Positions 1 through 8,653 of a DNA stretch of 64,000 nt are shown here, one piece after another. Within the stretch, counting starts at the first letter, position 1; every line of letters begins with the position of its first letter. The notes below the pieces were generated by a model. It did no database searches. It was not told where the DNA came from and saw nothing but the letters and a program-made list of their open reading frames with translations. The translations under genes were made by a program, and so were the position numbers. The stretch comes from Thiomicrorhabdus cannonii (lineage in GTDB: Bacteria; Pseudomonadota; Gammaproteobacteria; Thiomicrospirales; Thiomicrospiraceae), in contig NZ_JACBGH010000001.1 in the NCBI RefSeq assembly GCF_013391695.1, positions 124,001-188,000 of the forward strand. Reading direction: 5' to 3'.

Positions 1-221
1 GGTTTATAAATTCTGCTTGATGACGTTTCATCGTCATCAGGAAGGCTGCAACCGCCATGCATCAGCGCCAAAGTGTTTAGATAGACGAAGGCATCTGGCG
101 AATCATCGGCAAGAGCGCGATTCTTAGCAGCTAAGAGAAATTGAGGGCACAACAGGAGGAAGGAGACTTTCAATAAGCCTGCAAGCGAACACGGGCAAAC
201 CCCGATAAATGGCTTGATCAT
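1..221 (-). CDS. Partial exported protein under a c-di-GMP riboswitch (3' end beyond window)
   Basis: An open frame of 73 codons starts at an ATG at 221-219 and runs off the left edge without a stop. The N-terminus begins MIKPFIGVCPC and carries a hydrophobic stretch (around residues 14-33, with LLKVSFLLLCPQFLLAA). A possible signal peptidase site follows at RALA-DD, so the product is probably exported. The start codon lies three bases after the 3' end of a predicted c-di-GMP-I aptamer, and there is no clear separate Shine-Dalgarno site. Translation may therefore be coupled to aptamer folding. A TTG codon further on (LKVSFLL) is an alternative start. I do not recognise the family. c-di-GMP-I riboswitches often precede surface or matrix proteins, but that is context only. 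Confidence 0.5.
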   Translation of the reverse strand, partial: MIKPFIGVCPCSLAGLLKVSFLLLCPQFLLAAKNRALADDSPDAFVYLNTLALMHGGCSLPDDDETSSSRIYK

Positions 222-302
222 CTGGCAACCGGCTGTCTTAAATGTTAATAAACAGTAAGACCCTTGGCTTTCCGTCCTTGCTTCACAACAAGTTTGGCAC
301 AA
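222..302 (-). promoter_or_regulatory. Cyclic-di-GMP-I (GEMM-I) riboswitch aptamer
   Basis: Read on the minus strand, the segment shows the GEMM-I layout. A CAAAC motif is followed by a six-pair hairpin CTTGTT/AGCAAG capped by a GNRA loop (GTGA). Next comes the conserved GGACGgAAAGCC core (consensus GGACGCAAAGCC), then a helix GGGTCTTA/TAAGAC leading into the conserved AGCCGGTTGCC 3' end. It lies directly between a strong promoter and the start codon of the partial exported-protein gene. The 5' strand of the closing helix is the weakest part of the match, and the G replacing C in the core is atypical. Established: this class binds c-di-GMP and often controls motility, matrix or surface genes. 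Whether it turns the gene on or off cannot be told here. Confidence 0.72.
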
Positions 303-316
303 CAAATTCGGTGGGA

Positions 317-345
317 AATATACAAAAACCTTATTGATAGGTCAA
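317..345 (-). promoter_or_regulatory. Sigma70 promoter of the riboswitch gene
   Basis: On the minus strand a -35 box TTGACC (345-340) and a -10 box TATATT (322-317) are separated by exactly 17 bases. The expected start of transcription is near 310, just upstream of the aptamer. Confidence 0.75.
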
Positions 346-369
346 GAATTTTTATTACGTTTTATTACA

Positions 370-386
370 AACCTCTTTTGGAGGTT
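370..386 (-). terminator. Short hairpin downstream of the BASS transporter gene
   Basis: A six-pair stem AACCTC/GAGGTT with a 5-base loop lies 57 bases past the transporter stop codon. The following minus-strand sequence is AT-rich but is not a clean T run, so it is at best a weak terminator. Confidence 0.35.
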
Positions 387-442
387 ACGATTTATTGCAA
401 TTAACCTTATTTAATCAAGTTGAATTCAAAAGCAGACCGCAT

Positions 443-1348
443 TCAGTCCTCTTTACGTCTGCTCCACAGACTTGCAAACAGTGCGCCCGACAGATTGTGC
501 CAAATGCTAAACAGCGCACCGGGCAAAGCACTCGCCGCGGTGTAATACTTAAGCGCCAGTGCAACACTTAACCCGGAGTTCTGCATTCCCACTTCAATTG
601 CCACGGTTCGTGCAATCACCGAGTCGTAGCCCAGTCTTCTGCTCAGCCAGTAACCACTTGCCATGCCGGTCAGATTGTGCAGAATCACCGCCAGCATCAC
701 CGTCAACGCCACACTCTGCAGATTGGCCTGATTCAACGCCACCACTATCGCAATAATAAACACAATCGCCCACACCGACACCCACGGAAACAGCCATTCA
801 ACGCTGGCTGCACGTGCACCCAAGAAGCGTCTGAGCAACATGCCGACCGTCACCGGCACCAAAATCAATTTGAGCAGACTCACCATCATGTCATGCGCCG
901 GCACCTCCACCCGCTGCCCCAGATATGCCCAAGTCAACAACGGCATGGCCAACACCGCCAGCAAGGTGGAAACCAGTGTCATACTCACCGACAAAGCCAA
1001 GTGCCCTTTGGCCAGATAAGTCATCACATTGGAAGCCGTGCCGCCCGCCGTCGCGCCTACCAGCATCATGCCGACGGTCAGTTCGCTCGACAATCCCAAA
1101 GCAATGGAGATCAGAAAAGCCGCCAACGGCATGACGCCAAATTGAATCAACACACCGAGCGCCACCACTTTTTTGAGGCGCAAGACCTCCTCAAAATCCT
1201 GCAGGCGCAAGCTGAAGCCCATGCCAAGCATCACCACCATCAACAGCGGCATAATCCAGCTTTGATAACCCGCAAACCCCTGCGGCCAGAAGAACGCCAA
1301 CAGCGCAAAACCCACTGCCAATAACGGAAACAGACGTGTCAACAACAC
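443..1348 (-). CDS. Bile acid:sodium symporter family (BASS) transporter
   Basis: This 301-residue protein is strongly hydrophobic, with roughly nine or ten membrane segments. It has the family's GATAGGTASNVMTYLAKG motif near residue 95 and the late conserved EVGMQNSGLSVALA segment, the paired signatures of BASS carriers. Members move organic anions with sodium, and the bacterial YocS/PanS-like forms may carry keto acids such as ketopantoate, so the substrate is not assignable. The frame stays open upstream to 1456, but that would overlap the DUF445 gene and its terminator. The GTG at 1348 follows a GGGAGAG ribosome-binding site and gives the usual family length. Confidence 0.85.
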   Translation of the reverse strand: MLLTRLFPLLAVGFALLAFFWPQGFAGYQSWIMPLLMVVMLGMGFSLRLQDFEEVLRLKKVVALGVLIQFGVMPLAAFLISIALGLSSELTVGMMLVGATAGGTASNVMTYLAKGHLALSVSMTLVSTLLAVLAMPLLTWAYLGQRVEVPAHDMMVSLLKLILVPVTVGMLLRRFLGARAASVEWLFPWVSVWAIVFIIAIVVALNQANLQSVALTVMLAVILHNLTGMASGYWLSRRLGYDSVIARTVAIEVGMQNSGLSVALALKYYTAASALPGALFSIWHNLSGALFASLWSRRKED

Positions 1349-1363
1349 CTTATCTCTCCCAAT

Positions 1364-1386
1364 AAAAAACCCGCATAACGCGGGTT
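1364..1386 (-). terminator. Rho-independent terminator after the DUF445 gene
   Basis: On the minus strand a seven-pair stem AACCCGC/GCGGGTT with a 5-base loop is followed by six T residues. It starts 4 bases after the DUF445 stop codon and ends just before the transporter's ribosome-binding site. Confidence 0.75.
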
Positions 1387-1389
1387 CAT

Positions 1390-2118
1390 TTAAACAACAT
1401 ACTGCGAAAGCAGCGCCGAAAGCAGGCCGATCAGGCCGCCGAAGACCCCGCCCCAAACCACCAGCCAGCCAAGATGTTCTTTGATCATCTGCTGAATCAG
1501 CTGTTTGACCAACTCCGGCGTCAACTCGGCCAGACGCGATTCGATAATCGATTCGATTTTATGCTGGATATCCGTCATCACATCCGGACGGTCAATCTCG
1601 TTTTGCAGCAACGCAATAAAGCCCTCCTGCTCGGTGATCTCAATCAGCGCACTTTGCAGATTGGTCACAAACGGCTCTTTGAGCGGTTTAAGCGCGTCGG
1701 CCCCGCCGAACATACTCAGCATGCCGCCAAACGACGAGTTCATAATGGTCTGCACCAGTTTGTCGTAAGCGGGCGTTAGGTCCACCTTTTCGATCACCGG
1801 CGCCAGTTTTAAATGCTGCGAAATGTCGCCCTGCCCGCTGACAAAACGGTCGATATTCGCCTGATTGAAAAACTGTTCCATCATCAAGGTGCGGATGGCG
1901 TTCTTGAAATCCTCGAAACGATTCGGGATAACGCCCGAACCATAAAGCCCCGGCACGCGTTCAAACAGCATATGAATCGCCAGGGCGTTGGTCAGCGCGC
2001 CCGACAAAGCGAACAGGCCGGTCCAGAACAGCAGATCATTCGCGAGCACCACACCTATAGTTAAAATCAAAGCGGCAAGCAGATTGGTCAACAGACTTTT
2101 GGAAATGGTGAGTGTCAT
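1390..2118 (-). CDS. DUF445 family membrane protein
   Basis: The 242-residue product starts with a hydrophobic segment (TNLLAALILTIGVVLANDLLF), followed by the DUF445 signature GALTNALAIHMLFERVPGLYGSG. A long, mostly helical middle part (residues 65-215) and a C-terminal membrane anchor (GGVFGGLIGLLSALLSQYVV) complete it. This matches the YheB/YjiN group of inner-membrane proteins of unknown function. It is the last gene of the minus-strand run lepA to acpS, separated from acpS by about 40 bases, and ends at a terminator. Confidence 0.8.
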   Translation of the reverse strand: MTLTISKSLLTNLLAALILTIGVVLANDLLFWTGLFALSGALTNALAIHMLFERVPGLYGSGVIPNRFEDFKNAIRTLMMEQFFNQANIDRFVSGQGDISQHLKLAPVIEKVDLTPAYDKLVQTIMNSSFGGMLSMFGGADALKPLKEPFVTNLQSALIEITEQEGFIALLQNEIDRPDVMTDIQHKIESIIESRLAELTPELVKQLIQQMIKEHLGWLVVWGGVFGGLIGLLSALLSQYVV

Positions 2119-2156
2119 TCAGTTCAGTTCCTCACTTAATTAAACACTAAAAACGC

Positions 2157-2534
2157 TTAACCTTCGGCAATCACAAACGCCACGGCGTGGGTTTTTTCAT
2201 CACTGACACTGATCTGCCAGCGTTGAATACCGAGCTGTTCGGCTTTGGATTGGGTCGTACCTGACAGCGCAAGATAAGGCTGACCGCTGTCATGATGGCG
2301 AATGCTCATATCGCGGAAACAGACCCCCTGGCTGATGCCGGTTCCCAATGCTTTGGAAACCGCTTCTTTGAGCGCCCAGCGTTTCGCCAGAAAGCGTTCC
2401 GGGAAACGCTGGTTGGCAAATTTGATTAGTTCCTCATCGGAGAGCAGACGCTGTGCAAAGGCCTCGCCCTGACGCGCATACACTTGCGCGATACGCGCCA
2501 CATCCACAATGTCAGTACCGATGCCGATAATCAT
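2157..2534 (-). CDS. acpS: Holo-[acyl-carrier-protein] synthase
   Basis: AcpS moves 4'-phosphopantetheine from CoA to the serine of apo-ACP, activating it for fatty acid synthesis in the cytoplasm. The 125-residue length is typical. Both magnesium-binding motifs are present: GIGTDIVDVARI with Asp8, and FLAKRWALKEAVSKALGTG with Glu57. The gene follows pdxJ at a 13-base gap, the pdxJ-acpS order conserved in many gammaproteobacteria downstream of era-recO. Confidence 0.95.
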   Translation of the reverse strand: MIIGIGTDIVDVARIAQVYARQGEAFAQRLLSDEELIKFANQRFPERFLAKRWALKEAVSKALGTGISQGVCFRDMSIRHHDSGQPYLALSGTTQSKAEQLGIQRWQISVSDEKTHAVAFVIAEG

Positions 2535-2547
2535 GGCGGAGCTGATT

Positions 2548-3297
2548 TCAGTCCTGCAAATAGGCTTGCTGGCGCGCTTCGACCATCAGGCGCTTCATCT
2601 CGCGCACTGCTTCCGGCAAGCCGGAAAACACCGCCTGCGCGACAATCGCATGACCGATATTCAGCTCTTCAATCACCTTGATGGCGGCGATGGCCTGCAC
2701 ATTGTGATAATGCAAACCGTGCCCGGCATTGACCACCAAGCCCAAACGGTGCGCATATTCCGCCGCATGACGGATGCGTTCCAGCTCCGCCGCCACTGCA
2801 GCAGGCTTTTCCAGTTCGGCATAAGTGCCGGTATGCAGTTCGATGACCGGCGCGCCGACTTCCTTGGCCGCTTCAATCTGAGTTTCATCCGGATCGATAA
2901 ACAGCGACACGCGGCAACCCGCTTCCGCCAGACGGGCGCAAGCTTCGGTTAACCACTCTTTCTGGCCGGCTACATCCAGACCGCCTTCGGTCGTCAACTC
3001 TTCGCGTTTTTCCGGCACCAGACAGATGTCTTCCGGCTGCAGCTGGCAGGCGATTTCGATCATCTCTTCGGTCGCCGCCATCTCCAGATTCACCTTAGTC
3101 TGGCGCATCGCGCAGATACGCGCCACATCTTCGTCCTGAATGTGACGTCGGTCTTCACGCAGATGCAAGGTGATGCTGTCGGCACCGGCCATTTCCGCAT
3201 CCAACGCCGCCTTGATCGGGTCGGGATAACGCGTGCCGCGCGCCTGTCTCAAAGTGGCTACATGATCAATATTCAATCCCAGATAAATCGGCGACAT
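2548..3297 (-). CDS. pdxJ: Pyridoxine 5'-phosphate synthase
   Basis: PdxJ condenses 1-deoxyxylulose 5-phosphate with 3-amino-2-oxopropyl phosphate to form pyridoxine 5'-phosphate, the last ring-forming step of DXP-dependent vitamin B6 synthesis. The protein is 249 residues, as usual. It opens with the family start [17 protein letters not shown] and carries the barrel motifs [32 protein letters not shown] and [11 protein letters not shown]. It is separated from recO by a hairpin made of two copies of the dispersed repeat. Confidence 0.97.
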   Translation of the reverse strand: MSPIYLGLNIDHVATLRQARGTRYPDPIKAALDAEMAGADSITLHLREDRRHIQDEDVARICAMRQTKVNLEMAATEEMIEIACQLQPEDICLVPEKREELTTEGGLDVAGQKEWLTEACARLAEAGCRVSLFIDPDETQIEAAKEVGAPVIELHTGTYAELEKPAAVAAELERIRHAAEYAHRLGLVVNAGHGLHYHNVQAIAAIKVIEELNIGHAIVAQAVFSGLPEAVREMKRLMVEARQQAYLQD

Positions 3298-3326
3298 GGT
3301 TTTCTCCCGAAAAGTGATTTTAGAAT

Positions 3327-3368
3327 CTCAACAGGCCGGGTAAGAAGACCCCTACCCGGCCTGTTGAG
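3327..3368. repeat. Inverted pair of the dispersed CAACAGGCCGGGT repeat
   Basis: A perfect 16-base inverted repeat (arms 3327-3342 and 3353-3368, loop of 10) is built from two head-to-head copies of the dispersed repeat. It lies between recO and pdxJ, which are both on the minus strand. The T-rich run follows on the plus strand, so the poly-T side faces away from the direction of gene transcription. It may still stall transcription as a hairpin. Confidence 0.9.
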
Positions 3369-3417
3369 TTTTTTTACCGTTGTTAAATCGTCATTTACTC
3401 GACTACTTAAAAGTAGC

Positions 3418-4137
3418 CTACTTAAATAGTTGTCTTGCCAGAATCGGCTTGTTTCCCAAATAAACGCTGAGAATCTGCCGCAACAACACTTTCCACTGCG
3501 GCAGACAGGCCTCGCAAAATCGGCGCTCGGCCAGCGCTTGCAAACACGCGCCGCTTATCAAGACTCCGCCCTGCTGCATACCTTCCTGATACGGATAGGC
3601 GCCCATTTCCGGATAATAGAGATAGTCCTGCGCGGCTTGCAGCGGCTGATGATGGGCGTCATCAACGCCGTTCAACTCCACCCCCAAGGCCTGCAGCAAC
3701 GCGCTCTCAAACTGGCGCAACACCCAGGCCTGTTCGCTGCGGTTGTGCGTTTTGAGGAGCGCAAACAGGGCCTGTTCGTAGTCGGCGAACAACTCCTCCA
3801 CCGCCGCACCGTGATACAGCAGGCGATAGAGCAGCTCGTTCATATAAAGCCCGCAGAAGCTGGCTTCGCCCTCCAGCGGAAAACGCAAAGGTTCCGGTTC
3901 AAACAGGCTGAGCGTCACCAGATCGGACGTAGTGTGCGCTTTTTCTTTCCACTGAATCTGCAATTTCTGAAAAGGCTGCAGCACCGCATTTTTTTGCAAG
4001 GCGCTGCGCGTTTTGCCTCTGACGCCGCGCACCACCGCATTGATTTTACCGTGCTCGGGTGTCAGCAGCGTCACCAGCAGACTGGTTTCGCGGTAGGCGC
4101 GACGGTGCAACACATAAGCAGGCTGGCGAATCTCCAC
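3418..4137 (-). CDS. recO: DNA repair protein RecO
   Basis: RecO anneals complementary strands and loads RecA onto SSB-coated DNA in the RecFOR pathway. The 239-residue protein starts with an OB fold containing the family motifs AYVLHRRAYRETSLLVTLLT and HGKINAVVRGVRGK. A helical domain follows. The zinc-type cysteine cluster seen in some RecO proteins is reduced here. The gene sits 12 bases after era in the rnc-era-recO-pdxJ order found across gammaproteobacteria. Confidence 0.92.
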   Translation of the reverse strand: MEIRQPAYVLHRRAYRETSLLVTLLTPEHGKINAVVRGVRGKTRSALQKNAVLQPFQKLQIQWKEKAHTTSDLVTLSLFEPEPLRFPLEGEASFCGLYMNELLYRLLYHGAAVEELFADYEQALFALLKTHNRSEQAWVLRQFESALLQALGVELNGVDDAHHQPLQAAQDYLYYPEMGAYPYQEGMQQGGVLISGACLQALAERRFCEACLPQWKVLLRQILSVYLGNKPILARQLFK

Positions 4138-4149
4138 GCCAAACTCCGC

Positions 4150-5076
4150 TTAGCTGCTGTAATTGTCGTTGTAGCCCAAGCTGGCCAGGGCGCGAATGTC
4201 GTCCGACCAGTTCTCTTTGATTTTGACCCACAGCTCCAGATGTACGCGCGCGCCCATCAAGGCCACCAGGTCTTTGCGCGCCTGGGTGCCCATTTTTTTG
4301 ATCATCTCGCCTTTGTTGCCGATGACGATTTTCTTCTGCCCGGCACGTTCCACCAGAATCAGCGCGTGTACAATCCAACGCCCTTCATCCTGATCCCATT
4401 TGAACTCTTCGATTTCCACCGTAGCGCCATAAGGCACCTCTTCACCCAGCGTACGCATGAGTTTTTCGCGAATGATCTCGGCGGCGAGAAAACGGGTGGA
4501 ACGGTCGGTGATTTCGTCTTCGGGGAAAATCGCCGCCTGTTTGGGAATGTACTTCAACACTTCCGCGACAATCAGATCCAGACCGTTTTTCTTGTAGGCC
4601 GATACCGGAATCAGCGTCGTCATCGCAACCTGCTCGCCAACCTGTTGCAGGAACGGCATCAACTCTTCTTTGTTTTTGAACTTGTCGATTTTGTTGACGA
4701 CCACGACCACCGGCACCTCCACGCCTTTCAGACGGTTGGCGACCGCCTGGTCCTCTTCCGTCCAGCGCCCCGCTTCGACCACAAACAGAATCACGTCCAC
4801 GTCCTCGAAGGCGCTGCGGGCGGTGCGGTTCATGTAGTCGTTGATGCTTTTCTGTCCGCCCAGATGCATACCCGGGGTATCGACATAGACAATCTGGTAA
4901 GACTCGGTGGTATGAATGCCGTGGATGCGGTGACGCGTGGTTTGCGGCTTGTGCGAAGTGATGCTCAACTTCTGCCCCAACAGCTCGTTCATAATGGTCG
5001 ACTTACCGACATTAGGACGGCCGATGACCGCGGCAAAACCGCATTGAAAATCATGTACTGTGGTGGCTTGATCCAT
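4150..5076 (-). CDS. era: GTPase Era
   Basis: Era is a ribosome-assembly GTPase that binds the 3' end of 16S rRNA. The 308-residue protein has G1 GRPNVGKST (residues 19-27), G3 DTPG, and G4 NKID, and a C-terminal KH domain with the GNKGEMIKKMGTQAR loop. It lies 48 bases after rnc, its partner in rRNA maturation, and just before recO. Confidence 0.96.
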   Translation of the reverse strand: MDQATTVHDFQCGFAAVIGRPNVGKSTIMNELLGQKLSITSHKPQTTRHRIHGIHTTESYQIVYVDTPGMHLGGQKSINDYMNRTARSAFEDVDVILFVVEAGRWTEEDQAVANRLKGVEVPVVVVVNKIDKFKNKEELMPFLQQVGEQVAMTTLIPVSAYKKNGLDLIVAEVLKYIPKQAAIFPEDEITDRSTRFLAAEIIREKLMRTLGEEVPYGATVEIEEFKWDQDEGRWIVHALILVERAGQKKIVIGNKGEMIKKMGTQARKDLVALMGARVHLELWVKIKENWSDDIRALASLGYNDNYSS

Positions 5077-5124
5077 CGTTTAGTTCCTTAATATGGTCGC
5101 AGCGGGTGCGGAGAGTATGACGGG

Positions 5125-5844
5125 TTACAACTCACCCAGGGCTTCGAGCGCGGTTTCCGCCGCTTTCTGCTCGGCCTTGCGCCGGCTCGAAGCGGTGGCC
5201 TCAAACTTGGTATTGAGGCGTTCAACATAACAACTCACGGTGAATTCCTGCGCATGAGCCGCGCCGTTGACACTGATAATGCTGTATTCGGGCAGAGGCT
5301 CCTGACGCGATTGCAGGTACTCCTGCAGGCGCGTTTTCGGGTCTTTGCCGATATTCTTGGGATCGAGTTCGGCCAACCGTTTGGCATAGAAACGCTCCAC
5401 CAATGCGCGGCAAGCTTCCAATCCGCCATCTTCGTAAACGGCGGCGATAATCGCCTCGACCGCATCGGCAATTATGGAGTTGCGGCGGAAACCGCCGCTT
5501 TTCAGTTCGCCCGGCCCCAATACCAGATAATCGCTTAAATCGTATTCCTTGCCGATCACCGCCAAGGTATCGCCCTTAACGAGATGCGCCCGCACCCGGC
5601 TCATGTCGCCTTCCGGCAGTTTGGTAAACTGGTGAAACAAAATATCCGCAATCATGAAGTTGACCAGGCTGTCGCCCAGAAACTCCAAGCGTTCATTGTT
5701 TTTAGCGCCGACACTGCGATGTGTCAGCGCGCGTTGCAAAAAGTCCAGATCGTTAAACTCGTAACCGATTTTGTTGGACAACTGCTGCAATTTAGCCTGT
5801 CGCTCTACACCCAAGGTTGCATTTGGAGATTTCATATCACTCAA
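5125..5844 (-). CDS. rnc: Ribonuclease III
   Basis: RNase III cuts double-stranded RNA, including pre-rRNA and structured mRNAs. The 239-residue protein has the catalytic signature NERLEFLGDSLVNF with the acidic metal ligands, and a C-terminal double-stranded RNA-binding domain (from about DPKTRLQEYLQ to the end, with the RRKAEQKAAE helix). Its start overlaps the last 8 bases of lepB, so translation is probably coupled. An in-frame ATG three codons later is a possible alternative start. Confidence 0.95.
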   Translation of the reverse strand: MSDMKSPNATLGVERQAKLQQLSNKIGYEFNDLDFLQRALTHRSVGAKNNERLEFLGDSLVNFMIADILFHQFTKLPEGDMSRVRAHLVKGDTLAVIGKEYDLSDYLVLGPGELKSGGFRRNSIIADAVEAIIAAVYEDGGLEACRALVERFYAKRLAELDPKNIGKDPKTRLQEYLQSRQEPLPEYSIISVNGAAHAQEFTVSCYVERLNTKFEATASSRRKAEQKAAETALEALGEL

Positions 5845-6607
5845 TTCCTTTACCGAGGCGATTCAAGTGAATACCGTTATCCCAGTTCATCCAGATACCA
5901 AAGGCCTTGCCTTTCAGATTCTTTTCCGGCACAAAGCCCCAGAAACGGCTGTCGTTACTGTGGTCGCGGTTATCACCCATCACAAAGTAATGGCCTGCCG
6001 GGACGGTAATTGGCCCCATATCATGGCTGGCTTTATCCAGATCCAATAAAATATCATGCGTTTTACCGCTGGCAAAGGTTTCCGCGACGACTTGCGCGCC
6101 GTTCATCACCGCACCGGAGTCATTGCCCAGATATTTGCCTTTCGGCAGCTGCGCAACGGCTTGGCCGTTAATGAACAAAACACGTCCCATATAGGCGATT
6201 TCATCACCCGGCAAACCAATAATACGTTTGATGTAATCCACGTCCGGATCGTTAGGATAGCTGAACACCACGACATCACCGCGTTCCGGTTCGCCGACCG
6301 GAATCAGTTTGGTCTGCGTGACCGGCAGTTTGATGCCGTAAGAGAATTTGCTCACCGCAATGAAGTCGCCGATCTCCAGCGTCGGATACATCGAACCTGA
6401 CGGAATGCGGAAAGGTTCAATCACAAAAGAGCGCAGAATCAGCACCACCAAAAAGATCGGAAACAGCGAGCGCGCATATTCGATAATAATCGGCTCGTTT
6501 TCAGTGGTAATGGCTTTTTGACGTTTCGGACGCCATACCACGCGATCGACATACGCGATTACGCCGGTAATGGCGGTGACAATCACCAGTATCAGTTCAA
6601 AGCTCAT
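5837..6607 (-). CDS. lepB: Signal peptidase I
   Basis: LepB removes signal peptides from exported proteins at the outer face of the inner membrane. The 256-residue protein has two N-terminal membrane segments (residues 3-20 and about 48-63). The catalytic Ser72 is in the PSGSMYPTL motif and the general-base Lys127 is in DYIKRIIGLPGD. The GDNRDHSNDSRFWGFV box is near residue 215. Its ATG overlaps the lepA stop by one base (TGATG), so the two genes are translationally coupled. Confidence 0.96.
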   Translation of the reverse strand: MSFELILVIVTAITGVIAYVDRVVWRPKRQKAITTENEPIIIEYARSLFPIFLVVLILRSFVIEPFRIPSGSMYPTLEIGDFIAVSKFSYGIKLPVTQTKLIPVGEPERGDVVVFSYPNDPDVDYIKRIIGLPGDEIAYMGRVLFINGQAVAQLPKGKYLGNDSGAVMNGAQVVAETFASGKTHDILLDLDKASHDMGPITVPAGHYFVMGDNRDHSNDSRFWGFVPEKNLKGKAFGIWMNWDNGIHLNRLGKGIE

Positions 6608-8415
6608 CAGCCCTCTCCTCCTGTGTCCAGAATCGCCAGGAACGCTTCTTGCGGCAATTCGACACTACCGATCGACTTCATGCGCTTCTTACCTTCTTTC
6701 TGTTTCTGCAATAGTTTCTTCTTACGCGACACGTCACCGCCGTAACACTTGGCCGTTACGTTTTTGCGCAGGGCCTTGACGTTGGTACGGCCGATGACCT
6801 TGGCACCGATGGCCGCCTGAATCGCCACATCAAACATCTGGCGCGGAATGACTTCGCGCAGTTTCTCGATAATAATTTTGCCGCGCTGTACCGCAAAGCT
6901 GCGGTGCACAATCACCGCCAAGGCATCCACCGGCTCGCTGTTGATCAGGAAGTCCATACGCACCAGATCATCCGCCTGGAAGCGTTTGAACTCGTAGTCC
7001 ATCGACGCATAACCGCGGCTGCAAGACTTCAAGCGGTCAAAGAAATCCAATACCACCTCGTTAAGCGGCAGTTCATAGTTGATGGAAACCTGTCCGCCTG
7101 AATATTGCATATCTTTCTGGATACCGCGTTTTTCGATACACAGTTTCATCACCGCGCCGACATGCTCCTGCGGCACCAGGATGTTCGCCTGAATAATCGG
7201 CTCGCGAATCTCGGCAATCGTGCTGGGATCAGGCAGCTCTGAAGGGTTGTCAATGCGGATCACATCGCCCTTTTTGGTCAATACTTCGTAAACAACCGTT
7301 GGCGCTGTGGTGATCAGATCGAGATCGTATTCACGTTCCAGACGCTCCTGGATAATCTCCATGTGCAACATGCCGAGGAAGCCGCAACGGAAACCGAAGC
7401 CGAGTGCTTCCGAGGTTTCCGGTTCAAAATGCAGCGCCGCATCGTTCAGGCGCAGTTTGCGCAAGGCTTCACGTAAATCCTCATAATCTTCGGAAGTGAC
7501 CGGGAACAGACCCGCAAAAACGCGCGGCTGAGCCGGTTTAAAGCCCGCCAACGGTTGAATGGCCGGTGCTGCGGCATCCGCCAGGGTATCCCCTACCGGC
7601 GCGCCGTCGATGTCTTTAATGCCGGCGACCACATAACCTACTTCACCGGCTGACAGGAATGACTTGGAGGTACGTTTGGGCGTGAAAATCCCCACATCGT
7701 CAACCAGATAGTCTTCCTTGGTCGACATCACGCGCATTTTGGTTTTTTTGCCGATTTTGCCGTCAATCACACGCACCAAGGAAACCACGCCCAGGTAGTT
7801 ATCAAACCAGGAGTCGATAATCAGGGCTTTCAATGGCGCATTCGGGTCACCTTGCGGCGGCGGAATCTTGGTGACGATATCTTCCAGCGTTTCTTCGATG
7901 CCGATGCCTGCCTTGGCACTGGCGCGAACCGCATTTTCGGCTTCAATGCCGATAATCTCTTCCACCTCTTCGATCACACGCTCCGGATCGGCCGCCGGCA
8001 GGTCGATCTTGTTGAGCACCACCAGCACTTCCAAACCTTGTTCAATGGCCGTATAACAGTTGGCTACGGTTTGTGCCTCAACCCCTTGCGAGGCATCCAC
8101 CACCAGCAAAGCGCCTTCACAGGCGGCCAACGAGCGCGACACTTCATAGGAGAAATCCACGTGGCCAGGCGTATCGATAAAGTTCAACTGATAGGTATTG
8201 CCGTCTTTGGCCTTGTAATGCAAGGTCACGCTTTGCGCTTTGATGGTGATACCGCGCTCACGTTCGATGTCCATGGAGTCCAACACCTGGGCTTCCATTT
8301 CGCGTTCGGTCAAGCCGCCGCAAAGCTGAATAAAGCGGTCAGCAATGGTTGATTTGCCGTGATCGATGTGGGCAATAATGGAAAAGTTTCGGATCAGTTT
8401 CAACGCGTCTGACAT
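6607..8415 (-). CDS. lepA: Elongation factor 4 (LepA)
   Basis: LepA/EF4 is a ribosomal GTPase thought to act on stalled elongation or on ribosome biogenesis. The 602-residue protein carries AHIDHGKST (G1), DTPGHVDF (G3) and [13 protein letters not shown] (G4). The EF4-specific C-terminal domain, ending in the [20 protein letters not shown] region, is present. It is the first gene of the lepA-lepB-rnc-era run and follows mucD after about 240 bases that contain two hairpins. Confidence 0.97.
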   Translation of the reverse strand: MSDALKLIRNFSIIAHIDHGKSTIADRFIQLCGGLTEREMEAQVLDSMDIERERGITIKAQSVTLHYKAKDGNTYQLNFIDTPGHVDFSYEVSRSLAACEGALLVVDASQGVEAQTVANCYTAIEQGLEVLVVLNKIDLPAADPERVIEEVEEIIGIEAENAVRASAKAGIGIEETLEDIVTKIPPPQGDPNAPLKALIIDSWFDNYLGVVSLVRVIDGKIGKKTKMRVMSTKEDYLVDDVGIFTPKRTSKSFLSAGEVGYVVAGIKDIDGAPVGDTLADAAAPAIQPLAGFKPAQPRVFAGLFPVTSEDYEDLREALRKLRLNDAALHFEPETSEALGFGFRCGFLGMLHMEIIQERLEREYDLDLITTAPTVVYEVLTKKGDVIRIDNPSELPDPSTIAEIREPIIQANILVPQEHVGAVMKLCIEKRGIQKDMQYSGGQVSINYELPLNEVVLDFFDRLKSCSRGYASMDYEFKRFQADDLVRMDFLINSEPVDALAVIVHRSFAVQRGKIIIEKLREVIPRQMFDVAIQAAIGAKVIGRTNVKALRKNVTAKCYGGDVSRKKKLLQKQKEGKKRMKSIGSVELPQEAFLAILDTGGEG

Positions 8416-8435
8416 TTAGGCTCCAACAATAAGAT

Positions 8436-8453
8436 AGCGCCCGTACGGGCGCT
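8436..8453. terminator. 18-base GC-rich palindrome between mucD and lepA
   Basis: A perfect palindrome (AGCGCCCG and its complement around a TA centre) lies 21 bases upstream of lepA. On the plus strand it is followed by a loose T run a few bases later. It could be a weak hairpin or a protein-binding site. Confidence 0.4.
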
Positions 8454-8483
8454 CCCTGAGTCTTTTTTAATAAAAATCGCTAT

Positions 8484-8507
8484 AAAAAAAGGGGCTTACA
8501 GCCCCTT
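8484..8507 (-). terminator. Rho-independent terminator after mucD
   Basis: The stem AAGGGGCT/AGCCCCTT with a 3-base loop is followed on the minus strand by seven T residues. It separates mucD from lepA. The stretch 8508-8653 holds no convincing gene; only a 17-codon frame ending at 8592 was seen. Confidence 0.75.
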
Positions 8508-8653
8508 ATTCCCTCAGAGTAAACGCTCATAATAACGCTTCACCCCGAAGTTTCGGTTCAAAATCTAATAGTTGCGTATTTTACGACAATTTATTCGCCG
8601 ACGCAGCGATAAATCTCACCGTTTTGACGCAACCACGCCTCCGTTCAAACCGC

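Noticed and set aside
2011-2021. GAACAGGCCGG in the DUF445 gene; similar short matches near 17653 and 63513
   Set aside because: Match length of 10-11 bases without the AAACT flank or the GGGT end; compatible with chance in coding sequence.
3430-5091. 553-codon plus-strand frame
   Set aside because: It is antisense to recO and era, both with clear family motifs. Its translation is rich in His, Arg and Gln, typical of the reverse frame of G+C-biased genes, and it has no domain.
8508-8653. Possible tRNA or small gene in the mucD-lepA gap (a GGTTCAAAATC motif resembles a T-loop)
   Set aside because: No cloverleaf could be drawn and the only frame has 17 codons.
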